From: Beggiatoa alba B18LD
GTDB taxonomy: Bacteria > Pseudomonadota > Gammaproteobacteria > Beggiatoales > Beggiatoaceae
DNA length: 64,000 bases
Direction: 5' to 3'
Assembly (NCBI RefSeq): GCF_000245015.1
Contig: NZ_JH600070.1
Location: forward strand, 372,001 to 436,000
The notes beneath the pieces were generated by a model, which saw only the letters and a program-made list of their open reading frames with translations, did no database searches and was not told the origin of the DNA. Positions 1 to 9,356 of the stretch are shown here, piece after piece; the stretch's first letter is position 1; the number at the start of each line of letters is the position of its first letter. The position numbers and the translations under genes were made by a program.

Positions 1-1
1 G

Positions 2-241
2 AGCCGTTTAGCCAGTGAACAAGAACTGATAGGCTGTTATGAAGGACATATTAGTCATTTATTGCGCTATTATCTCAATGAACAAAATAAATTTTCTACC
101 GATTATCGCTATCACCTGTATTGTATCGGCTCATCCGAATTGAGCCAACGAGTGCAACAAGATTTAACCCTGCTAACACATCCTAAAGTCGTTACCTTTA
201 CAAACTTAATTCCCAAAGAATTACAGCAATTTCAGGCGTAA
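2..241 (+). CDS. C-terminal end of an unidentified protein (cut by window start)
   Basis: An open frame runs from the first bases of the window to a TAA at 239-241 and encodes 79 residues with no start codon in view. The sequence is rich in Tyr, Leu and Gln (for example HISHLLRYYLNEQNKF) and has no motif I recognise. The frame is uninterrupted and ends exactly where a family 1 repeat begins, which supports a real gene end. The function is unknown, and no link with the convergent glyA gene can be inferred. Confidence 0.5.
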   Translation, partial: SRLASEQELIGCYEGHISHLLRYYLNEQNKFSTDYRYHLYCIGSSELSQRVQQDLTLLTHPKVVTFTNLIPKELQQFQA

Positions 242-400
242 ATCAGGATTCACTAGACAAGATTAAAACATTGAAGGTGAAAAACGCTTTTTAATCCTGA
301 AAATCCTGTGAATTCTGATTCAGACAAAAAAAGACCTGCTAGGTTTTGAAATCTAGCAGGTCTCTGTTTTATTTTATAAAATCTCGCCGAACCCAGCTTA
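242..400. repeat. Family 1 palindromic repeat, copy A (truncated)
   Basis: This copy lies exactly between the stop of the first gene and the glyA stop. It contains the common CAGGATT-type arm, an AATCCTG/AATTCTG arm reading the opposite way, the hairpin GACCTGCTAGG...CTAGCAGGTC (about 341-362), a T-rich tail and the right terminal sequence CTCGCCGAACCCAG. The left terminal inverted repeat is missing. The hairpin followed by T-rich DNA probably serves as a transcription end for one or both convergent genes. Confidence 0.8.
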
Positions 401-401
401 A

Positions 402-1682
402 TTAAGCTGCATTTGCTTGGCGTGTATCCTCTGCATAAACAGGGAATTGTGCGCATAGTTGTTTGACTTGATGACGGACACGGGCTTGTACGTCGGTATT
501 GTTCAAGTCATCTAAAATGTCACAAATCCAATTTGCAATCTGCTTCGCTTCATTTAAGCCCATGCCCCGCGTGGTAATCGCTGGCGTACCAATGCGTAAA
601 CCACTGGTGACAAATGGCGATTGTGGGTCGTTTGGCACTGCGTTTTTATTCACGGTGATATGAGATAAGCCTAACGCCGCATCAGCCGCTTTACCCGTAA
701 TGCCTTTATTGATTAAATCAACTAAGAACAAGTGGTTATCTGTACCACCAGAGACAATATTGTAACCGCGTTCAATAAAGACGCTAGCCATAGCGCGAGC
801 GTTATCTAAGACTTGTTGTTGATAGGCTTTAAACGCGGGTTGTAAGGCTTCTTTAAATGCAACGGCTTTCGCCGCGATAACGTGCATTAAAGGGCCCCCT
901 TGAGTACCAGGGAAGACGAGAGATTGCAGTTTTTTCTCAATTTCAGGGTTTGCACGGGCTAAAATCATGCCACCGCGAGGGCCACGCAGGGTTTTATGCG
1001 TTGTCGTCGTGGTTACGTCAGCAATCGCAACAGGGCTTGGATATAAACCCGCTGCCACTAAGCCCGCAACGTGTGCCATGTCGACGAATAAATACGCGCC
1101 CACTTTGTCCGCAATGTCGCGGAATCGTTGCCAGTCGACAATACGAGAATACGCGCTAAAACCTGCAACAATCATTTTCGGTTTATGTTCTAGGGCTAAA
1201 CGTTCGACTTCTTCATAATCAATTTCACCCGTCGCAGGGTTTAAGCCATATTGTACTGCGTTATAGATTTTGCCTGAGAAATTGACTTTCGCACCGTGGG
1301 TTAAATGTCCACCGTGGGCAAGGCTCATGCCTAGTACGGTATCGTGTGGCTCAAGTAACGCCATGTAAACGGCGGCATTAGCTTGAGAACCTGAATGGGG
1401 TTGCACATTGGCATAATCCGCATTAAATAGTTGTTTCGCGCGGTCAATTGCCAGTTGTTCAGCGATATCAACAAATTCACACCCGCCATAGTAACGCTTG
1501 CTCGGATAACCTTCTGCATATTTATTGGTTAAAACAGAGCCTTGCGCCTCTAACACGCACGGGCTGGTGTAGTTTTCTGAGGCAATTAATTCTAAATGGT
1601 CTTCTTGGCGTTGTTGTTCTTGTTGAATCGCATGGAACAATTCGGGGTCAAACTCGGCAATAGTCATATTTTTTGAGAACAT
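402..1682 (-). CDS. glyA: Serine hydroxymethyltransferase
   Basis: GlyA interconverts serine plus tetrahydrofolate and glycine plus 5,10-methylene-tetrahydrofolate in the cytoplasm using pyridoxal phosphate. The 426-residue length is normal. The [10 protein letters not shown] motif near the N-terminus and the PLP-lysine segment [14 protein letters not shown] (lysine about residue 230) are intact. The ATG at 1682 is preferred because a GAGGG ribosome site lies about nine bases upstream; a second in-frame ATG at 1667 is possible. The glycine it makes links to the gcvT-gcvH-gcvPA genes at the other end of the window. No glycine riboswitch was seen upstream. The gene ends against repeat copy A. 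Confidence 0.97.
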   Translation of the reverse strand: MFSKNMTIAEFDPELFHAIQQEQQRQEDHLELIASENYTSPCVLEAQGSVLTNKYAEGYPSKRYYGGCEFVDIAEQLAIDRAKQLFNADYANVQPHSGSQANAAVYMALLEPHDTVLGMSLAHGGHLTHGAKVNFSGKIYNAVQYGLNPATGEIDYEEVERLALEHKPKMIVAGFSAYSRIVDWQRFRDIADKVGAYLFVDMAHVAGLVAAGLYPSPVAIADVTTTTTHKTLRGPRGGMILARANPEIEKKLQSLVFPGTQGGPLMHVIAAKAVAFKEALQPAFKAYQQQVLDNARAMASVFIERGYNIVSGGTDNHLFLVDLINKGITGKAADAALGLSHITVNKNAVPNDPQSPFVTSGLRIGTPAITTRGMGLNEAKQIANWICDILDDLNNTDVQARVRHQVKQLCAQFPVYAEDTRQANAA

Positions 1683-1972
1683 AAATTTTTACCCTCATGA
1701 TTAAAGCGTTAAGGAGAAGTACAAGAATTTTGTCTGACTGGCTAATAAATGAAAATGAATTTTGAAAAAATCGTGACGAGAACAACAGTCATTGAATGAG
1801 GTAGGCGCAGTTAATAACGTTAAAAGTTTAGTAAAACGGTAGCAAATTACAATAAATCATCGATTGCAATCGTTTATTTTACCTGACATCAGACAGAGAA
1901 GATATGTTTAATCAGCGCATGGACTATTTTAGGCAAAATCGTTGTTAAGAGTTGAAAAAACTGATTTTTTAT

Positions 1973-2000
1973 ATTGTTTTTTGCTTAAAGCGACTATAAT
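1973..2000 (+). promoter_or_regulatory. Sigma-70-type promoter candidate
   Basis: TTGTTT (1973-1978) and a perfect TATAAT (1995-2000) are separated by 16 bp. The promoter points rightward at a small reading frame starting at 2032. This is the clearest feature in the glyA to acyl-CoA dehydrogenase gap (1683-2348). That gap otherwise holds only a short palindrome, CGATTGCAATCG, at 1861-1872 in the glyA upstream region. Confidence 0.5.
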
Positions 2001-2031
2001 AAAACGCTTGCAAAAAGAAAGGTTCTGCATA

Positions 2032-2267
2032 ATGACTGAAACAAAAGACTCAGCAAAAAACCAAAAAAGTATGAATGTTCATGTCAGTTTATGCGTCAAT
2101 GGCAAATATGGTGGATTTAGGCTATAACGCCCTTACTGCTGTTTTAATAAGCGCAAATTATTATGCATGAGGGAAAGTATGGACAAGCGTTGTTGATGAA
2201 TTCGTCCATCATCATGAGTGCAGAAATCCGTATTGCCTTGGCAGAACTCAGGTTATTTTATGTCTGA
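2032..2267 (+). pseudogene. Possible small or decayed gene after a promoter
   Basis: An ATG at 2032 follows a purine-rich AAGAAAGG site and the promoter at 1973-2000. The uninterrupted frame is only 31 codons (to 2127). Beyond it, plausible coding text continues in other frames: a segment with MANMVDLGYNALTAVLISA, then EGKYGQALLMNSSIIMSAEI and further, to a TGA at 2267. This pattern would fit a roughly 75-residue gene damaged by frameshifts. No family is recognised. It may equally be an intact 31-residue peptide gene or non-coding RNA. Confidence 0.25.
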
Positions 2268-2348
2268 AAATATAGTAACCCTCTGTTTTGATTTTTGAAT
2301 TTCGCAGAGATGGGAATAATAAAATTATTTTTCACCAAAGGAAACCTT

Positions 2349-3488
2349 ATGTTACACATCACGCAAGAACAGCGCATGATTCGTGATATGGCACGCAATT
2401 TTGCCCGTGAGCAACTCGCCCCAAATGCAACCCATTGGGATAAAGAAGCGATTTACCCCAAGCAAGCTATTACCGAAATGGGAAAACTGGGATTTTTTGG
2501 CATTATTATCCCTGAAGAATGGGGCGGCGTGGGGGCGGATTATGTTTCTTTCGCACTGGCATTGGAAGAAATTGCGGCGGGAGATGGTTCTTGCTCCACA
2601 ATTATCAGCGTAGTGAACTCACTGGCTTGTATGCCCTTGCTGAAATATGGGACAGAAGCGCAAAAAAATCGCTTTTTAAAACCAATGGCACGCGGGGAAT
2701 TACTTGGCGCGTTTTGTTTAACCGAACCACAAGCAGGCTCAGACGCGGCTGATTTACGTACTCGTGCGGTACGAGACGGAGACGAGTATGTGCTAAATGG
2801 GGTTAAACAGTTTATTACTTCGGGAAAAAATGCCGATTTAGCCATTGTTTTCGCCGTGACAGACCCAAAAGCAGGTAAAAAAGGCATTAGCGCGTTCCTC
2901 GTACCGACTCATAGTAAAGGCTATATTGTCGCTCGACTGGAGGAAAAATTAGGGCTACATGCCTCTGATACAGCTCAAATTATTTTAGAAAATCTCCGTA
3001 TTCCTGCTGACCATTTGTTAGGGGCAGAAGGCGAGGGCTATAAAATCGCTTTAGGCAATTTAGAAGGCGGGCGTATTGGTATTGCTTCCCAGTCGGTCGG
3101 TTTAGCCCGTGCAGCCTATGAAGCAGCATTGCAATATGCCAAAGACCGCCAAACATTTGGCAAGCCAATAATTCAACATCAAGCCATTGCTTTCCGTTTA
3201 GCCGATATGGCGACTCAGATTGAAGCGGCACGTTTATTAATTTGGCAAGCGGCAAATTTACGTGACCAAGGTTATCCTTGCCTCAAAGAAGCCAGCATGG
3301 CAAAACTCTTTGCCTCAGAAATGGCGGAGAAAGTCTGCTCACAAGCTATTCAAATTCATGGCGGTTATGGCTATTTGCGCGATTTTCCCGTAGAGCGGAT
3401 TTATCGCGATGTGCGCGTGACACAAATTTATGAAGGCACAAGCGATATTCAACGTATGGTTATCAGTCGTGCGTTAGCTGAGGAATGA
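2349..3488 (+). CDS. Acyl-CoA dehydrogenase
   Basis: This 379-residue FAD-dependent enzyme would oxidise an acyl-CoA to the trans-2-enoyl-CoA and pass electrons to electron-transfer flavoprotein. The family hallmarks are present: [12 protein letters not shown] and [11 protein letters not shown] (FAD/substrate contacts), the [17 protein letters not shown] stretch, and the catalytic glutamate in [11 protein letters not shown] (about residue 362). The ATG at 2349 is chosen because an AAAGGA site precedes it and because family members begin with a similar TxEQxMIRD segment; an upstream in-frame ATG at 2295 would add 18 unrelated residues. The substrate (short, branched or glutaryl type) cannot be decided. 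No other beta-oxidation gene is adjacent, so it stands alone. Confidence 0.93.
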   Translation: MLHITQEQRMIRDMARNFAREQLAPNATHWDKEAIYPKQAITEMGKLGFFGIIIPEEWGGVGADYVSFALALEEIAAGDGSCSTIISVVNSLACMPLLKYGTEAQKNRFLKPMARGELLGAFCLTEPQAGSDAADLRTRAVRDGDEYVLNGVKQFITSGKNADLAIVFAVTDPKAGKKGISAFLVPTHSKGYIVARLEEKLGLHASDTAQIILENLRIPADHLLGAEGEGYKIALGNLEGGRIGIASQSVGLARAAYEAALQYAKDRQTFGKPIIQHQAIAFRLADMATQIEAARLLIWQAANLRDQGYPCLKEASMAKLFASEMAEKVCSQAIQIHGGYGYLRDFPVERIYRDVRVTQIYEGTSDIQRMVISRALAEE

Positions 3489-3863
3489 AATGCAAACACC
3501 AGCAGTACCACAACCTGCTAATAATATTAAAATATTCCATTGATATCGAAACAATCCCCACAAGGCAATTAACATTAAAACCGCAGAAAAACCATCAAGC
3601 CCTCCAGACCAGCCTTGTGGATATATAGTAACCGTATCATAAAGTGATTTAAATCTAGGACTGGCAGTCCTGTGAGGACTGCTAGTCCTTCGCATCGTTT
3701 TATAATACGTTTGCTATAACACATGGTAAGTAAAAAATAAGCCCAGTTTGATAATAATCCCCACCACAGCAGCAGTAATTCCTGTGAGTGGGGCAGTAAA
3801 TGCCCTGTTATTCTGTGTTTTTTCAATCAACAGCGCGCCAACCAGAATAAAAATAGGTGGTGC
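3474..3863 (-). pseudogene. Remnant of a chromate transporter (ChrA-like), C-terminal part
   Basis: Read leftward, about 3863-3719 encodes APPIFILVGALLIEKTQNN followed by TGITAAVVGIIIKLGLFFTY, which matches the style of the second ChrA domain. After a family 2 repeat (3625-3717) the text resumes as GWSGGLDGFSAVLMLIALWG and so on, reaching a stop at 3474-3476 inside the end of the acyl-CoA dehydrogenase gene. The N-terminal three quarters are absent, cut at 3861-3863 by an IS-like end. ChrA is a membrane chromate/sulfate transporter family; this copy cannot be functional. The family assignment is by recognition only. Confidence 0.6.
3625..3717. repeat. Family 2 short inverted-repeat element inside the chrA remnant
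   Basis: This 93-bp element begins ATAGTAACC and ends GTTTGCTAT, a near inverted repeat, with a central dyad GGACTGGCAGTCC...GGACTGCTAGTCC. Related copies lie at 13635-13708 and 53064-53130. It separates two pieces of the ChrA-like reading frame, so it inserted into a formerly coding sequence. No open frame lies within it, as expected for a non-autonomous element. Confidence 0.75.
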
Positions 3864-4056
3864 TAAACAAGTCAGGTTTTAAATACGTAAAACCCGACTT
3901 TTATTTGTATTTCCTTCTGCTAACAAGTTTTGCTCCCATAAGGGTATAAACCATTTATAAAAGTCATCGATTGAGCAGAACAGGCTTGTTATCATATTCA
4001 TGATCGTGCCTTGGAAATAGGTACAACTTTTTGTAGTGCTAAACGAGTCAGATTTT
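3861..4056 (-). pseudogene. IS982-like transposase N-terminal fragment between repeats
   Basis: From an ATG at 4001 leftward, 40 codons read MNMITSLFCSIDDFYKWFIP and onward to a stop at 3879. The SLFCxIDDFxxxFxPxWE pattern resembles the N-terminus of IS982-family transposases. The fragment is flanked by two same-direction 20-bp sequences, TGCTAAACAAGTCAGGTTTT (3861-3880) and a copy with two changes (4037-4056); a third, inverted copy lies at 4103-4124. A 13-bp hairpin with one mismatch sits at 3869-3900. The rest of the transposase is gone. The remaining DNA to 4354 shows nothing else clear. Confidence 0.5.
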
Positions 4057-4354
4057 AGTGATTCATTTTAACCTTCTTGTCTGAATCAGGATTTACGCAT
4101 TTAAAACCCAACTTGTTTAGGGCATTACCCAATTTTTTATTTCAGCCCTTCTATTTTTCCAGATTTTACTGTTAATACTATGTTTTGTATTAATTATCTT
4201 ACAGCACTGGAATTGTCATACTATTTTAACCCGAGTTAATTTATAAAATCTCGCAAAATTCGGGTTAAATAACTATTCACTGAACTCAGGCTACCTTGTA
4301 AATCGCAGATTGATAAGTGATAGATTTTAATAACAACAGACAAATGGCTAAGCG

Positions 4355-7273
4355 ATGAATATAAAAGAAAAAATAAGCGTATTACCACCATTATTGCAGG
4401 GAGAGGCACAGCGTTTATGGGAGGATTTTTGTCAACGCGCAAGTGCAATGCAACAGCAACTCATTGAGCGACAAGCGAGTATTGCCGAAACCTTACCGTT
4501 GGTTTGGGCATGTAGTCCTTTTGTGGCGCGTCATTGTGTGCAGTATCCTGATTTATTAGAAAATTTAATCAAAACAGGGGATTTATTAAGCCCACCTGAT
4601 GCATATCCAAGTCATTTAGAAGATTTTTTAGGCGATACGCCGAATGAAGCGAGTTTATCGCAAAAATTACGTTTATTTCGTCGGCGGGAAATGGTGCGGA
4701 TTGCGTGGCGGGATTTAGCGGGCTGGGCATCGGTTGAGGAAACTTTAAAATCATTATCAGATTTAGCGGATGCATTGATTGATGGCAGTTTAAGCCGTTT
4801 ATATGCACAGTTGTGCAAACAATTTGGTACACCTTGCGATAAAAATGGCGTTGCGCAGTCATTAATCGTCTTAGGTATGGGAAAACTGGGCGGACAAGAG
4901 TTAAATTTCTCATCCGATATCGATTTGATTTTTGTCTATCCTCATGCGGGCGAAACGGTGGGCGGTGCAGGACGCGCCCGCGATAATCATGAGTTTTTTA
5001 CCCGTTTAGGACAGCAATTAATCAATAGTTTACATACGATTACGGTGGATGGCTTCGTTTTCCGTGTGGATATGCGTTTGCGTCCTTTTGGTGATAGTGG
5101 CTCATTAGTCTTAAATTTTAATGCCCTAGAAGAATATTATCAGTTGCAAGCCCGTGATTGGGAACGTTATGCAATGATTAAAGCGCGGGTAGTGGCAGGG
5201 GATAAGAAAGCGGGACAGGTTTTATTAAATATGCTCCGCCCGTTTATCTATCGGCGTTATCTGGATTACAACGCTTTTGAATCCTTGCGCAATATGAAAG
5301 CGTTAATTGACCAAGAGGCGAAGCGTAAAGGGCTGGAAAATAATATTAAATTGGGCGCGGGTGGAATTCGTGAGGTTGAGTTTACTTGTCAAACTTTTCA
5401 GTTAATTCGCGGTGGACGACAACCCGCTTTACAGCAACGACATTTATTAACCACGCTCGCCCATTTGGAAAAATATCGCTATTTATCTCCAACCGTCACG
5501 GCGGGCTTGCGTGAGGCTTATTTATTTTTACGGCTGGCAGAAAATCATTTGCAAGCGATTGATGACCGACAAACGCAGACCTTGCCCGATGATGAGCTAA
5601 ATCGTTCGCGTTTGGCATGGAGTTTGGGATTTAGCGATTGGGCGCAATTTTTGGCAGTATTGGAGAAGCATCAAGCTTTAGTACACGAACAGTTTCAAAC
5701 TGTGATAACACCTTTAGATGCGCAAAGTGGTGTTAATCATTCTGTCAGTCCATGGCTGACGTTGTGGTTGCGCGTTGCTTCTGCGGTGTCTGATGAGACG
5801 CAAAAAACTTTATTTGTCAGTGCTGGTTATGTCAATCCTGATGAGGCTTTAGCGCATTTACAGCGAGTTGCACAGTCGCACGCCTTGCAGAAATTGAGTC
5901 GGCAAGGGCGAGAGCGTCTTGATAAGTTAATTCCATTGGTTTTGGAAATGGTGAGCGAGTTACCGCAAAAAGATATTGCCTTGTCGCGTTTATTGGATTT
6001 AATCAGCACGATTGCACAGCGTAGCGTTTATTTAGCCTTATTAATTGAACGTCCTGCAGTTTTACGTCAATTAATTTATTTTTGTGCAAATAGTGCTTGG
6101 GTTGCGGAACAAATTACCCGTTATCCCTTGTTAATGGATGAATTATTAGACCATCGTGGCTTATACGATATGTTAAAGCCGAATGAGCTGGATAATGAAT
6201 TGAGTCATTTATTGCAACATTTGCCCGCTGATGATTTGGAAATGCAGATGGATTGCTTGCGCCAATTTAAACGTGCCAATGTGATGCGAGTAGCGACCGA
6301 AGAAATTGCGGGCAATATGACCCCGATGATTGCCAGCGATTATTTAGCCGCCATTGCAGATACGTTAGTCCGTCGTGCTTTAGTCATGGCGTGGGATTAT
6401 TTAATAGCAAAGCATGGTGTGCCGTATTGTGTAGTTGCAGGACAAAAACGCCCCGCGCATTTTTGTATTGTGGCTTATGGTAAAGCGGGTGGAATAGAGT
6501 TAAGTTATGGCTCTGATTTAGATATTGTTTTCTTGCATGACAGTGAAGGGGAATCCCAGCAAACCGATGGGGAAAAGCCTTTAGAAAACAGTGTGTTTTT
6601 TGTGCGTTTAGCACAGCGGATTATTCATATTTTAATGACGAATACCGCTGGTGGTTCATTGTATGAAGTTGACCCGCGTTTGCGTCCAGGCGGGGCATCG
6701 GGTTTGTTAGTCAGTGGTTTTGAGGCTTTTCAGTCGTATCAACATCACGAGGCGTGGACATGGGAACATCAAGCGTTAGTGCGAGCGCGTGCGGTTGCTG
6801 GTGAGTCCGCATGTTTAGCGCGTTTTGAGCAGATTCGTCGTGAGGTGTTGAGTTTACAACGCGACCCTGAAAAATTGCGTTTAGACGTGTTAGAAATGCG
6901 TCAAAAAATGCGCGATAACTTGAATAAAACTAATTCACAACAGTTTGATATTAAACAGGGAAATGGGGGCATTATCGATATTGAATTTATGATTCAATAT
7001 GCAGCATTGCGTTGGTCGCATCAGTATCCGCAATTGTTGACAACAACAGGGGTGATTCCGATGTTAAAACGGTTAGCGGAACAAGGGCTTATTCCTGAGT
7101 TAGCTTGTGAGCAGTTGAGTACGGCTTACCATGTTTATCGAGCAGAAACACATCGTTTAGCCTTACAAAATCAATCGGCTTATCTTGCACCTGATGCGTT
7201 TAATGAACATCGTCAGCAAGTTTGTGAATGGTGGCAAATGCTGCTTGGCGATAATAAGGCAAGTCCAAACTAA
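4355..7273 (+). CDS. glnE: Bifunctional glutamine synthetase adenylyltransferase/deadenylylase
   Basis: GlnE adds AMP to, or removes it from, glutamine synthetase according to the nitrogen signal relayed by the PII protein. The 972-residue length is that of the full two-domain enzyme. Both nucleotidyltransferase sites are intact: FSSDIDLIFVYPH near residue 188 (normally the deadenylylating half) and SYGSDLDIVFLHD near residue 718 (the adenylylating half). The linking segments LGAGGIREVEFTCQ and GNGGIIDIEFMIQY are also present. The gene stands alone between a decayed region and the leftward pot genes; its last base pairs coincide with the start of repeat copy C. Its presence fits the nitrogen-fixation theme of the window. 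Confidence 0.97.
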   Translation: MNIKEKISVLPPLLQGEAQRLWEDFCQRASAMQQQLIERQASIAETLPLVWACSPFVARHCVQYPDLLENLIKTGDLLSPPDAYPSHLEDFLGDTPNEASLSQKLRLFRRREMVRIAWRDLAGWASVEETLKSLSDLADALIDGSLSRLYAQLCKQFGTPCDKNGVAQSLIVLGMGKLGGQELNFSSDIDLIFVYPHAGETVGGAGRARDNHEFFTRLGQQLINSLHTITVDGFVFRVDMRLRPFGDSGSLVLNFNALEEYYQLQARDWERYAMIKARVVAGDKKAGQVLLNMLRPFIYRRYLDYNAFESLRNMKALIDQEAKRKGLENNIKLGAGGIREVEFTCQTFQLIRGGRQPALQQRHLLTTLAHLEKYRYLSPTVTAGLREAYLFLRLAENHLQAIDDRQTQTLPDDELNRSRLAWSLGFSDWAQFLAVLEKHQALVHEQFQTVITPLDAQSGVNHSVSPWLTLWLRVASAVSDETQKTLFVSAGYVNPDEALAHLQRVAQSHALQKLSRQGRERLDKLIPLVLEMVSELPQKDIALSRLLDLISTIAQRSVYLALLIERPAVLRQLIYFCANSAWVAEQITRYPLLMDELLDHRGLYDMLKPNELDNELSHLLQHLPADDLEMQMDCLRQFKRANVMRVATEEIAGNMTPMIASDYLAAIADTLVRRALVMAWDYLIAKHGVPYCVVAGQKRPAHFCIVAYGKAGGIELSYGSDLDIVFLHDSEGESQQTDGEKPLENSVFFVRLAQRIIHILMTNTAGGSLYEVDPRLRPGGASGLLVSGFEAFQSYQHHEAWTWEHQALVRARAVAGESACLARFEQIRREVLSLQRDPEKLRLDVLEMRQKMRDNLNKTNSQQFDIKQGNGGIIDIEFMIQYAALRWSHQYPQLLTTTGVIPMLKRLAEQGLIPELACEQLSTAYHVYRAETHRLALQNQSAYLAPDAFNEHRQQVCEWWQMLLGDNKASPN

Positions 7274-7572
7274 CCCCCCGTTTTGTACATTTTTTAAAAT
7301 AAAACAGAAACCTGCTAGGTTTTTAAAATCTAGCAGGTCTGTCGGAACACGCGAAAAGGATTCATCAGACAAGATTAAAACATTGTCTGAATCAGGATTT
7401 TCAGGATTAACAGAATTAGCAGGATTTAAAATCTTTAAACCAAGTAATGCGAATCACGCTTTTCAATCCTGCTAATTCTGAAAATTCTGTGAACTCTGAT
7501 TCAGACAAAAAAAGACCTGCTAAGTTTTGAAAACCTAACAGGTCTCTGTTTTATTTTAGAAAACTCGGTTAA
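7271..7572. repeat. Family 1 palindromic repeat, copy C
   Basis: This copy starts at the glnE stop codon (TAACCCC) and ends 9 bp before the convergent pot permease stop. Unusually it carries a CCTGCTAGG-type hairpin at both ends (about 7310-7340 and 7515-7543), with the 9-bp periodic CAGGATT/AATTCTG arms between. It fills the whole 308-bp gap and probably terminates both transcripts. Confidence 0.85.
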
Positions 7573-7581
7573 CTCGTTGTT

Positions 7582-8451
7582 TTAGCGATAACCCGCACTT
7601 TCAGCGGCTAAAGCCTCCGCAACGGCTTGTTGCATTTCGCGAGTGCGTTTACGTTCTAAGTGCATCATGATTAAGCCTGAGATAAAGACGACTGTGGAAA
7701 CAAGCAGAATAATAATTGTTGCCAATGCATTAATTTTCGGGCTAACGCCTAAGCGCACGCTGGAGTAAATAACCATCGGTAAGGTGGTTGAACCTGGCCC
7801 TGAGGTAAAGCTGGCAATGACTAGGTCATCTAAAGAAAGGGTAAATGCTAATAACCAGCCTGAAATAAGCGCGGGGGCGATAATGGGCAGGGTGATGACA
7901 AAAAACACTTTTAGTGGTGGCGCGCCTAAATCCATTGCCGCTTCTTCAATTGAGTTGTCCAATTCACGCAAGCGCGAGGTGGTGATAACGGCGACATAGG
8001 CTGTGCAAAAAGTGACGTGTGCTATCCACATGGTTAATAAGCCACGTCCTTCAGGAAATCCAATGGTTTGCTCTAAGGCAACAAACATCAGGAGCAGGGA
8101 TAATCCTGTAATCACTTCAGGCATGACTAAGGGGGCAGTAATTAAGGCGGCAAAGGTCACTTGTCCGCGAAAACGCCGAAAGCGCGTCATGACTAAACCC
8201 GCTAACGTGCCCAGAATCACAGCACTGGTTGCGGTAAAAACGCCCAGTTTTAAGCTCATCCATGCCGCTTCGAGCATTTGTTCATCTTGTAGTAATTCAC
8301 CGTACCATTTTGTCGAGAAAGTTGACCAAACTGTAACGAGGCGATTTTCATTAAACGAGTAAATCATCAGGATGATGATAGGCGCGTAAAGAAAGATGTA
8401 ACCGAGAAAAAGCATTGACCATAAAAAGCCTGAATTTGCCTTATTCGACAT
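7582..8451 (-). CDS. potI: Spermidine/putrescine-type ABC transporter permease (PotI/PotC-like)
   Basis: This 289-residue inner-membrane permease has six predicted hydrophobic segments and the type I importer EAA-like loop EEAAMDLGAPPLKVFFVITLP that contacts the ATPase. It follows the PotH-like permease with a 5-bp gap, so the two form a heterodimer in one operon. The polyamine specificity is inferred from resemblance of all three genes to PotGHI. No periplasmic binding protein gene is adjacent on either side, so PotF must be encoded elsewhere. Confidence 0.88.
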   Translation of the reverse strand: MSNKANSGFLWSMLFLGYIFLYAPIIILMIYSFNENRLVTVWSTFSTKWYGELLQDEQMLEAAWMSLKLGVFTATSAVILGTLAGLVMTRFRRFRGQVTFAALITAPLVMPEVITGLSLLLMFVALEQTIGFPEGRGLLTMWIAHVTFCTAYVAVITTSRLRELDNSIEEAAMDLGAPPLKVFFVITLPIIAPALISGWLLAFTLSLDDLVIASFTSGPGSTTLPMVIYSSVRLGVSPKINALATIIILLVSTVVFISGLIMMHLERKRTREMQQAVAEALAAESAGYR

Positions 8452-8456
8452 GGTAT

Positions 8457-9356
8457 TTAAGCCTCTGTTTGACGGTTTTGATAACGGTTAAAGATGATTA
8501 TCGGGACTATCAGCAGGAGTAGCATGATAATCGCAACGGAAGAGGCAACAGGCCAATCGCGATTATTGAAGAATTCTTGCCATAAAACTTTACCTATCAT
8601 CAGCGTATCAGGCCCTGCGAGGAGTTCAGGGACGATAAATTCACCTACGACGGGAATAAAGACCAGCATAGAGCCTGCAATAATGCCACCCATTGAGAGC
8701 GGAATTGTTACGGTTAAAAAGGCTTTAATCGGTTTACAGCCTAAATCCGCTGCGGCTTCTAGCAGGGAATGATCCATTTTGACCAAGTTGGTATAAAGTG
8801 GCAGAATCATAAACGGTAAGTAGTTGTAAACTAAACCAACATAGACGGCAAATGGGGTATAAAGCATTTCTATGGGTTGGTCAATAACGCCTAAACCAAT
8901 GAGAAAATTGTTAATAATCCCGTTATTTTTCAGCAAGCCAACCCACGCATAAACCCGAATAAGAAACGATGTCCATGAGGGTAAAATCACCAGCATTAAT
9001 AATACATTACGAATAGAACTATCTGCATTAGCGATGGCGTAAGCGATGGGATAGCCTATCAGTAGGCATAATAATGTGGTGAAAAAAGCAATAGTCAGCG
9101 AACTGAGATAGGCACTGATATATAAGTTATCAGTCCATAAATACGCATAGTTACCTAATTTTAAAGTTAATTGTACGACATCATCTTCACGCACAATTAA
9201 TGGCGTATAAGGGGGGATGGAAATTGCGGCTTCACTGAAGCTGATTTTTAAGACTATCGCGAAGGGAATCAGGAAAAACAGTAGAAACCAAATATATGGC
9301 ACTGCAATGACGAAAAAACGCGGTTTCGGCAACCAAGGGTTAAAAAAATTAATCAT
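8457..9356 (-). CDS. potH: Spermidine/putrescine-type ABC transporter permease (PotH/PotB-like)
   Basis: This 299-residue inner-membrane permease is the partner of the following PotI-like protein. It has an N-terminal hydrophobic segment, a periplasmic loop and the EAA-type loop LLEAAADLGCKPIKAFLTVTIP. The ATG at 9356 is chosen because it overlaps the TGA of the upstream ATPase gene in an ATGA junction (9353-9356), a sign of translational coupling. A start at 9389 would overlap more deeply and lacks support. The substrate is inferred, not shown. Confidence 0.88.
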   Translation of the reverse strand: MINFFNPWLPKPRFFVIAVPYIWFLLFFLIPFAIVLKISFSEAAISIPPYTPLIVREDDVVQLTLKLGNYAYLWTDNLYISAYLSSLTIAFFTTLLCLLIGYPIAYAIANADSSIRNVLLMLVILPSWTSFLIRVYAWVGLLKNNGIINNFLIGLGVIDQPIEMLYTPFAVYVGLVYNYLPFMILPLYTNLVKMDHSLLEAAADLGCKPIKAFLTVTIPLSMGGIIAGSMLVFIPVVGEFIVPELLAGPDTLMIGKVLWQEFFNNRDWPVASSVAIIMLLLLIVPIIIFNRYQNRQTEA

